From: Nonomuraea sp.
GTDB taxonomy: Bacteria; Actinomycetota; Actinomycetes; Streptosporangiales; Streptosporangiaceae
Length of the DNA: 5,371 bases
Reading direction: 5' to 3'
NCBI GenBank assembly: GCA_013362835.1
Contig: JABFVJ010000141.1
Span: forward strand, 1 to 5,371
Shown here: positions 1 through 5,371 of the stretch, one piece after another
Numbering within the stretch: position 1 is the stretch's first letter
Layout of the letters: each line of letters begins with the position of its first letter
The notes under the pieces: generated by a model
Database searches by the model: none
Seen by the model: the letters and a program-made list of their open reading frames with translations, nothing else
Told to the model about the DNA's origin: nothing
Translations under genes and position numbers: made by a program

Positions 1-77
1 GCGCCCTCGAACATCAGCCCAGGTCGGTCGTCCTCCGCCCGCGCGAGGAGCAGGGCGGCGAGCGTCTGCGCGGTCAT
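1..77 (-). CDS. Acyl-CoA ligase (FadD-type), N-terminal fragment
   Basis: This is a partial gene running off the left edge. The minus-strand ATG at 77-75 has a GGAGG Shine-Dalgarno (86-82) 4 nt upstream. The 25 visible codons include the stretch LLLARAEDDRPGLMFEG. A leucine/alanine-rich helix followed by D-D-R-P-G-L-x-F-E is typical of the extreme N-terminus of actinobacterial AMP-forming fatty-acyl-CoA synthetases, where the next segment is usually a W-x-E/D-type strand. Such enzymes activate a carboxylic acid to its acyl-CoA via an acyl-adenylate. The gene is divergent from the KstR-like regulator and has a KstR-like box over its likely -10, so a steroid or lipid substrate is plausible (FadD17 is one KstR-regulated member). 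No catalytic motif (P-loop, A8/A10) is in view, so the family call rests on the N-terminus alone. Confidence 0.55.
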   Translation of the reverse strand, partial: MTAQTLAALLLARAEDDRPGLMFEG

Positions 78-116
78 CGAGCCTCCAGCAAGCGCTAGGT
101 AAGCCGAATGGCAAAC

Positions 117-130
117 TAGAACAGATTCTA
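117..130 (-). promoter_or_regulatory. KstR-like operator over the -10 box of the fadD-like gene
   Basis: The sequence TAGAACAGATTCTA matches the mycobacterial KstR consensus TNNAACNNGTTNNA except for one core base (ATT instead of GTT in the right half), and it keeps the outer TAGAA/TTCTA symmetry. On the minus strand, TAGAAT (130-125) fits a TANNNT -10 box. That would place transcription start near 118 and give a leader of about 40 nt before the ATG at 77. A repressor bound here would block that promoter. The motif is seen directly; binding is inferred. No convincing -35 is visible. Confidence 0.55.
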
Positions 131-138
131 ATATCTGT
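121..138. promoter_or_regulatory. Inverted repeat ACAGAT-N6-ATCTGT
   Basis: Perfect 6-bp arms (121-126 and 133-138) are separated by TCTAAT. The repeat overlaps the right half of the KstR-like box, so two symmetric elements with different centres share the same bases. It may be a second regulator's site or a chance by-product of the AT-rich promoter. Confidence 0.3.
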
Positions 139-158
139 CCAGTACCGGCCTTCTTCGT

Positions 159-172
159 TATGTCGCGACATA
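159..172. promoter_or_regulatory. Perfect 14-bp palindrome in the divergent promoter region
   Basis: TATGTCG is followed directly by its reverse complement CGACATA with no spacer. It does not resemble the KstR consensus, so it could be the operator of a different dimeric regulator acting on the divergent fadD-like and TetR genes. It is not followed by a T-run and has no loop, so it is not a terminator. Confidence 0.45.
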
Positions 173-224
173 GAGCTGTAACGCCATAGACATGGGCCAA
201 TACGGCCTGTTTGTGACCCGCGAG

Positions 225-264
225 TAACAAGCCGTGTTATCGAGAAATCAGATAACGTGTTCTT
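225..264 (+). promoter_or_regulatory. Leaderless promoter of the TetR gene with overlapping half-sites (autoregulation)
   Basis: Three overlapping symmetric elements lie directly before the ATG at 265. They are TAACA-N5-TGTTA (225-239), GTTATC-N9-GATAAC (236-256), and an AAC-GT-GTT core at 254-261 whose 14-bp frame (251-264) follows TNNAACNNGTTNNA except at the two outermost bases. TAACGT (253-258) fits a TANNNT -10 box and ends 6 nt before the ATG, the spacing of a leaderless transcript. An in-frame TAA at 253-255 excludes any upstream start, and there is no Shine-Dalgarno. Binding at 251-264 would cover both the -10 and the start, the expected geometry for autorepression. Confidence 0.5.
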
Positions 265-915
265 ATGCGTACCCCGCCCGGGACCTTCTCCGCGCCCCCC
301 AGCGACACCGAGGGGGCCGCCGAGGGCCGCGCCGTACCCGGCGGGCGCAGTGTCCGCACCCGCAGCCAGCACCAACGCCGCAAGCGCATCGTCCAGGCCG
401 CCGCCGCGCTGGCCTCGCGCGGCGGCGTGGAGGCCATGCAGATGCGCACGGTCGCCGAACGCGCGGGCGTCGCGCTCGGCACGCTCTACCGCTACTTCCC
501 GTCCAAGATGGACCTGGTGGTGGCGGTGGTCGGCGAGGAGCTCGACCTCCTGGAGAGCAGCATCGAACGCCGCCCGCCCGGCGCCTCGACCCCCGCGAGC
601 CGGGCCGTCGACGTGCTGATGCGCGCCACGCGGGGCCTGATGCGCGAGCCCGAGCTGGCCGACGCGCTCATCCGGTCGCTGATCATGGCCGAGGTGCAGA
701 CGCCGTTCGGCGACCGCATGACGGGCCTGCTGCTCCGGGTCTCCGCCGACGGCCTGACCCTCGACCAGGCCGGCGAGGAACAACTCGACCTCGCGGGCTC
801 ACTGGCCAGCGTCTGGGTCCAGGAGCTCCTGGAGATGCTCCGCGGCCGCCGCACCTACGACCAGATCCAACGCCGCATCGAAACCGCCGCCACCCGCCTC
901 CTCGCCGACATCTGA
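265..915 (+). CDS. kstR: KstR-like TetR-family transcriptional repressor
   Basis: This is a 216-residue TetR-family DNA-binding protein. Residues 1-33 are a Pro/Gly/Arg-rich, probably disordered tail. Residues 38-85 form the helix-turn-helix domain, starting RRKRI and containing QMRTVAERAGVALGTLYRYF, with recognition helix around 70-78 and PSK at 79-81. Residues ~95-216 are the helical ligand-binding domain. From memory, HTH and overall length closely resemble mycobacterial KstR (about 220 aa), the repressor of cholesterol catabolism that is released by a 3-oxo-cholestenoyl-CoA ligand. Candidate KstR boxes at its own promoter, at the divergent fadD-like gene and before the fadA5-like gene support this. 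An in-frame stop at 253-255 makes ATG 265 the only sensible start, and it is probably leaderless. A different acyl-CoA-responsive TetR paralogue is possible. No clear terminator follows. Confidence 0.75.
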   Translation: MRTPPGTFSAPPSDTEGAAEGRAVPGGRSVRTRSQHQRRKRIVQAAAALASRGGVEAMQMRTVAERAGVALGTLYRYFPSKMDLVVAVVGEELDLLESSIERRPPGASTPASRAVDVLMRATRGLMREPELADALIRSLIMAEVQTPFGDRMTGLLLRVSADGLTLDQAGEEQLDLAGSLASVWVQELLEMLRGRRTYDQIQRRIETAATRLLADI

Positions 916-1273
916 GCCAACCGGCCCACATACGCCACGAAGAGGGCCCACAGGACGCCCGCGTAACGGCGCCCCGCCGGTGAAGGGTCAGAGGCCGTTC
1001 CCCTGGAAGGCCCCCAGCCGAAGTACGTCGGGTGGCCGACCAGGCGAAGCCGTAAAAGCCCCAAGGGCGAACCGACGAGCAGGACAGCACCACAACCAGC
1101 CCACCAGGACAACAGCCCCGCGCACCCCCAAACCGACGAGCCGGGACAGCACCGCAACCCACCGATCACGACGACAGCCCGTACCCTCCCGCAAACCAGC
1201 GAGCCCGGACAGCACCCCTGGCGGCCGCGGGACGGGGCCGGAAGTTGTCGGTGGGAGGAGCTATACAGGGGTC
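916..1273. other. Gene-free interval between regulator and sigma factor
   Basis: This 358-bp interval contains no convincing gene. Open frames cross it on both strands, but their translations are Arg/Pro/Ser- or Cys/Gly/Val-rich and resemble no protein I know. The frame that leads into the sigma factor is open from 980, but it lacks family similarity until the ATG at 1274. The right part (1070-1218) is a degenerate tandem repeat. Only a weak hairpin (CGGCG-CCC-CGCCG, 967-979) lies downstream of the TetR gene. Just before the sigma factor are a purine-rich GGGAGGAG (1253-1260) and a TATACA hexamer (1262-1267) that ends 6 nt before the ATG. Confidence 0.7.
1070..1218. repeat. Degenerate ~62-bp tandem repeat, about 2.4 copies
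   Basis: Three blocks share AACCGACGAGC(C/-)NGGACAGCACC. They begin at 1070, 1131 and 1194, giving periods of 61 and 63 bp. Copies 1 and 2 also align through the rest of the unit, both containing a (G)ACNACAGCCC segment and ending CNCCCNCA before the next AACC. Copy 3 is cut off near 1218. The stretch just upstream (ACCAGG at 1039-1044 to GCGAACC at 1067-1073) resembles the end of a unit and may be a decayed earlier copy. The function is unknown. Confidence 0.65.
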
Positions 1274-3431
<2,158 letters not shown>

Positions 3432-3469
3432 CCCGTCAATTCAACGCACGTGCTCGATCGGGGGAACCG

Positions 3470-4495
3470 GTGGCGAAGACCAGACGCAGGCCGTACGCGG
3501 AGCAGCGGCCGCAGGAGCTCGGCGGCGGGGTGTGGAGCGTGCCCGTGCCCATCCCCGGCAACCCGCTGGGCTACACGCTCGTCTACGCCGTCGAGTCGCC
3601 GCGCGGCCCGGTGCTGGTCGACGCGGGGTGGAACCATCCCGACGCCTGGGAGGCGCTGAGCGGCGGCCTGGCCGCGCTCGGGCTCGACGTGGCGGCCGTG
3701 AGCGGGGTGGTGGTCACCCATTTCCACCCCGATCACGCCGGGCTGGCCGGGCAGGTCAAGGAGGCGTCCGGGGCCTGGATCGCCATGCACGAGGAGGACG
3801 CGGCGCTGGTCAGACTCATGCACCAGTTCGCCTCCGAGGAGCACGCGAGCTTCCAGTCCGACATGCTGAGGCCGGCCGGGGCCGGTCCGGTCGAGGTGCG
3901 CGAGGCGATGGGCGCACGCCCGAACCCGCCCGCGCTGCCCGACCGCGAGCTGCGCGACGGCGACCTCGTCGAGCTGCCGGGCCGGAAGTTGCGGGCCGTG
4001 CACACCCCCGGTCACACGCCGGGCCACATCTGCCTGCATCTGGAGGACGCGGACCGCCTGTTCACCGGCGACCACGTCCTCCCCGACATCACCCCCCACA
4101 TCGGGATTTATCCCTATGACCGGGACGACGTCGATCCGTTGGGTGATTTTCTGGACTCCCTCGACCGGGTCGGCGAGCTCGGCCCGCTCGACGCCCTGCC
4201 CGCGCATGAGTGGATATTTCCTGATGTTGCCGCGCGCGCCGCCGAGATCCGCCACCATCACGAGGAGAAGCTGATCCGGTTGCGCACCCTCATGGCCGAG
4301 CGGTCGCGACCGCTGACCATCTGGGAGGTCGCCGCGATGATGACGTGGAACAGGCCATGGGACGACCTGGCCCCCATGCTGAGGGGCATGGCCGCCGGGG
4401 AGGCCGCGGCCCACCTCCGCACCCTGGAGGCCAGAGGTCACGTACGCCGCGTCCCGGATGTCGAGCCCGTACGCTTCCAGGCTCTAGACTCCTAG
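3470..4495 (+). CDS. Metallo-beta-lactamase-fold hydrolase with C-terminal winged-helix-like region
   Basis: This 341-residue MBL-fold protein has an almost complete metal-site signature: THFHPDHAG with His84, His86, Asp88 and His89, His182 in HTPGHTPGH, Asp201 in FTGDH, and His246 in PAHEW. It should bind two metal ions and hydrolyse an ester, thioester or similar bond. Residues ~260-341 (EEKLIRLRTLMAERSRPLTIWEVA onward, ending LEARGHVRRV) look like the small helical/winged region found after the MBL domain in LACTB2-like and related hydrolases. There is no signal peptide, so it is probably cytoplasmic. The start is GTG 3470, preceded by GGGGGA (3460-3465). The gene lies 38 bp after the thiolase on the same strand, suggesting an operon and a possible acyl-CoA thioesterase or lactone hydrolase role; substrate is inference only. 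Codons ~213-253 are unusually rich in A/T-ending codons. Confidence 0.8.
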   Translation: MAKTRRRPYAEQRPQELGGGVWSVPVPIPGNPLGYTLVYAVESPRGPVLVDAGWNHPDAWEALSGGLAALGLDVAAVSGVVVTHFHPDHAGLAGQVKEASGAWIAMHEEDAALVRLMHQFASEEHASFQSDMLRPAGAGPVEVREAMGARPNPPALPDRELRDGDLVELPGRKLRAVHTPGHTPGHICLHLEDADRLFTGDHVLPDITPHIGIYPYDRDDVDPLGDFLDSLDRVGELGPLDALPAHEWIFPDVAARAAEIRHHHEEKLIRLRTLMAERSRPLTIWEVAAMMTWNRPWDDLAPMLRGMAAGEAAAHLRTLEARGHVRRVPDVEPVRFQALDS

Positions 4496-4511
4496 ACATC
4501 CGATGTCTAGG
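4484..4511 (+). promoter_or_regulatory. Perfect 21-bp palindrome plus extra half-site: likely operator of the FadR-type gene
   Basis: CCTAGACATC (4491-4500), one central C (4501), and GATGTCTAGG (4502-4511) form a perfect inverted repeat with 10-bp arms. A third CTAGAC copy at 4484-4489 lies 8 bp before the one at 4492, and a near-copy of the right arm (GATGTCGAG) occurs at 4457-4465. The palindrome spans the hydrolase stop codon (4493-4495) and ends in the Shine-Dalgarno of the next gene. TAGACT (4485-4490) fits a TANNNT -10 box. GntR/FadR proteins bind such palindromes as dimers, so autoregulation is the natural reading. It is not terminator-like, as there is no loop and no T-run. Confidence 0.65.
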
Positions 4512-4520
4512 GAGAAAAGT

Positions 4521-5195
4521 GTGGCGGTCACCGACGCGGCCATCGACAAGATCAAGCAGATGATCCTCTCCGGCGAGCTGGTCCCCGGCGACCGGCTGCC
4601 CAAGGAGGCCGACCTCGCCGAGCGGCTCGGCCTGTCACGCAACTCGCTGCGGGAGGCCGTGCGCGCGCTCGCCCTGATCAACGTGCTCGACGTACGCCAG
4701 GGCGACGGCACGTACGTCACCAGCCTGGAGCCGCGCCTGCTGCTCGACACCATGTCGTTCGTGCTCGACCTGCACCGCGACGACACGGTGATCCAGTTCT
4801 TCGAGGTCAGGCGCATCCTGGAGCCGGCCGCCACCGCGCTCGCCACCGAGCTGATGAGCGAGGAGGACATCGAGGAGCTGCGGGTGATCCTCGACTCGCT
4901 GCCCGCCGAGCCGACGGTCGAGGAACTGGTGGCCAACGACCTGGAGTTCCACCACCGCATCGCGCGCGGGTCGGGCAACAGCGTGCTCTGCTCGTTCATC
5001 GAGAGCCTGTCAGGTCCGACGACTCGGGCCCGGGTGTGGCGCGGGCTCACCCAGGAGGGCGCGATGGAGAAGACGCGCGAGCAGCACACCGCCATCTACG
5101 AGGCCATCGCCGCCCGCCAGCCCGACGTGGCACGTTCCTGGGCCACCGTCCATGTGGCGGGCGTCGAGGCGTGGCTGCGCAAGGCTCTCGACTGA
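4521..5195 (+). CDS. FadR-subfamily GntR transcriptional regulator
   Basis: This 224-residue regulator has two parts. Residues ~5-67 are the GntR winged helix: IKQMILSGELVPGDRLPKE, the recognition region LGLSRNSLREAVRAL at 36-50, and the wing QGDGTYV at 60-66. Residues ~90-217 are an FCD ligand-binding domain with the expected metal ligands Asp140 and His144 (NDLEFHHRIA), His189 (EQHTAIYEAI) and His211. FCD regulators typically sense organic acids or acyl-CoAs bound near the metal. I chose GTG 4521 because AGGGAGA (4509-4515) lies 5 nt upstream. ATG 4503 in the same frame would add six residues (MSREKS) but has no ribosome-binding site and lies inside the palindrome. The gene starts 25 bp after the hydrolase stop, so it may be co-transcribed or use the promoter at 4485. 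Likely targets are itself and perhaps the upstream catabolic genes; the ligand is unknown. Confidence 0.85.
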   Translation: MAVTDAAIDKIKQMILSGELVPGDRLPKEADLAERLGLSRNSLREAVRALALINVLDVRQGDGTYVTSLEPRLLLDTMSFVLDLHRDDTVIQFFEVRRILEPAATALATELMSEEDIEELRVILDSLPAEPTVEELVANDLEFHHRIARGSGNSVLCSFIESLSGPTTRARVWRGLTQEGAMEKTREQHTAIYEAIAARQPDVARSWATVHVAGVEAWLRKALD

Positions 5196-5217
5196 CTCTG
5201 GATCGAGTCCGTTCGGG

Positions 5218-5229
5218 TAGTACCGTGGC
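5218..5229 (+). promoter_or_regulatory. Candidate -10 box of a leaderless gene
   Basis: TAGTAC (5218-5223) approximates a TANNNT -10 box and is followed by 6 nt and then the GTG start at 5230. The in-frame TAG at 5218-5220 rules out an earlier start, and no Shine-Dalgarno precedes the GTG. Leaderless expression is the simplest reading. No clear -35 is seen. Confidence 0.35.
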
Positions 5230-5371
5230 GTGGCCGACAAACTGGAGCGATACCGCAGAAAGCGCGACCCCGGCCGGACCCCCGAGCCCGTGCCCGAGAC
5301 TTCCCCGCAGGACCAGGGCGGCAACGCGTTCGTCATCCAGGAGCACCACGCCCGGTCCCTGCACTGGGACC
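5230..5371 (+). CDS. LigD-type DNA 3'-phosphoesterase domain protein, N-terminal fragment
   Basis: This gene runs off the right edge; 47 codons are visible. It begins with the basic segment ADKLERYRRKRDPGRTPEPV, a hallmark of LigD 3'-phosphoesterase (PE) modules. After a short linker it continues FVIQEHHARSLHWD. The spacing of His39, His45 and Asp47 equals that of the metal-binding His42, His48 and Asp50 of Pseudomonas aeruginosa LigD. PE domains remove 3'-ribonucleotides and 3'-phosphates to heal DNA ends for Ku/LigD non-homologous end joining. Whether this is a stand-alone PE protein (common in actinomycetes) or a PE-polymerase-ligase fusion cannot be told from the fragment. It is 34 bp after the FadR-type gene and functionally unrelated to it, so it probably has its own promoter. 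Confidence 0.85.
   Translation, partial: MADKLERYRRKRDPGRTPEPVPETSPQDQGGNAFVIQEHHARSLHWD

Noticed and set aside
967..979. Hairpin CGGCG-CCC-CGCCG as a terminator of the TetR gene
   Set aside because: It has only a 5-bp stem with a 3-nt loop, no T-run, and lies 52 bp after the stop in GC-rich DNA where such matches are common.
855..1215. Minus-strand open frames crossing the gene-free interval (for example 1215-988 and 1169-855)
   Set aside because: The translations are Cys/Gly/Val/Leu-rich with repeat-derived sequence, run into the TetR gene, and match no family I know; they look like GC-driven shadows.
980..1273. N-terminal extension of the sigma factor frame from 980
   Set aside because: The extra 98 residues are Arg/Ser/Thr/Pro-rich, cover the tandem repeat, and resemble no sigma factor; ECF proteins start near the region 2 helix, as at ATG 1274.
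1245..1273. ECF41-like autoregulatory promoter (TGTC...GGTC) before the sigma factor
   Set aside because: The -35-like TGTCGG is only a partial match, and the -10-like GGTC abuts the ATG, which would put transcription start inside the coding sequence.
3446..3453. GCACGTGC palindrome before the hydrolase gene
   Set aside because: Eight bases, not extendable, and expected by chance in GC-rich DNA; no accompanying promoter element.
4503..4520. ATG 4503 as the start of the FadR-type regulator
   Set aside because: It has no Shine-Dalgarno and falls within the palindrome, whereas GTG 4521 has AGGGAGA at ideal spacing. A leaderless start at 4503 cannot be fully excluded.
5194..5209. Hairpin GACTC-N6-GAGTC at the end of the FadR-type gene as a terminator
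   Set aside because: The 5-bp stem starts inside the stop codon and has no T-run; too weak to call.

Overview
The window is very GC-rich, uses GTG starts freely, and has at least two probable leaderless genes (start codon 6 nt after a TANNNT-like -10 box, no Shine-Dalgarno). This points to a high-GC actinomycete. The protein content suggests a filamentous soil lineage such as the Streptosporangiaceae or relatives, but that placement is inference and no rRNA or marker gene is present. The theme is lipid or steroid-side-chain catabolism and its transcriptional control.

Layout. Bases 1-77 (minus strand) are the N-terminus of a probable acyl-CoA ligase (FadD). It diverges from a KstR-like TetR repressor (265-915) across a 187-bp AT-richer control region packed with inverted repeats. 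Bases 916-1273 hold no convincing gene but do contain a degenerate ~62-bp tandem repeat. Then, all on the plus strand, come a SigG-type ECF sigma factor with a C-terminal SnoaL-like domain (1274-2272), a thiolase closely resembling the steroid 3-ketoacyl-CoA thiolase FadA5 (2316-3431), a metallo-beta-lactamase-fold hydrolase with a C-terminal winged-helix-like region (3470-4495), and a FadR-type GntR regulator (start 4521, end 5195). The window ends inside the start of a LigD-type 3'-phosphoesterase-domain protein (5230 onward), which looks functionally unrelated.

How it may work together. The TetR protein resembles mycobacterial KstR. The KstR operator consensus (TNNAACNNGTTNNA, known from mycobacteria) is matched exactly at 2270-2283, in front of the fadA5-like gene. 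It is matched with one core mismatch at 117-130, over a candidate -10 box of the fadD-like gene, and with an intact AAC-N2-GTT core at 251-264, over the -10 box of the TetR gene itself. The simplest model is one repressor, relieved by an acyl-CoA ligand, controlling ligation (FadD), thiolysis (FadA5-like) and its own synthesis. A second control layer is likely. A perfect 21-bp palindrome sits across the stop codon of the hydrolase gene and just upstream of the Shine-Dalgarno of the FadR-type gene, an obvious candidate autoregulatory operator. The sigma factor has no anti-sigma gene beside it, as expected for SnoaL-type ECF factors.

Family comparisons were made from memory of the named proteins, not by a search. 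No individual family here is novel. The most interesting points are the coherent operator set, the pairing of a SnoaL-ECF sigma factor and an MBL hydrolase with a FadA5-like thiolase, and the unexplained tandem repeat.
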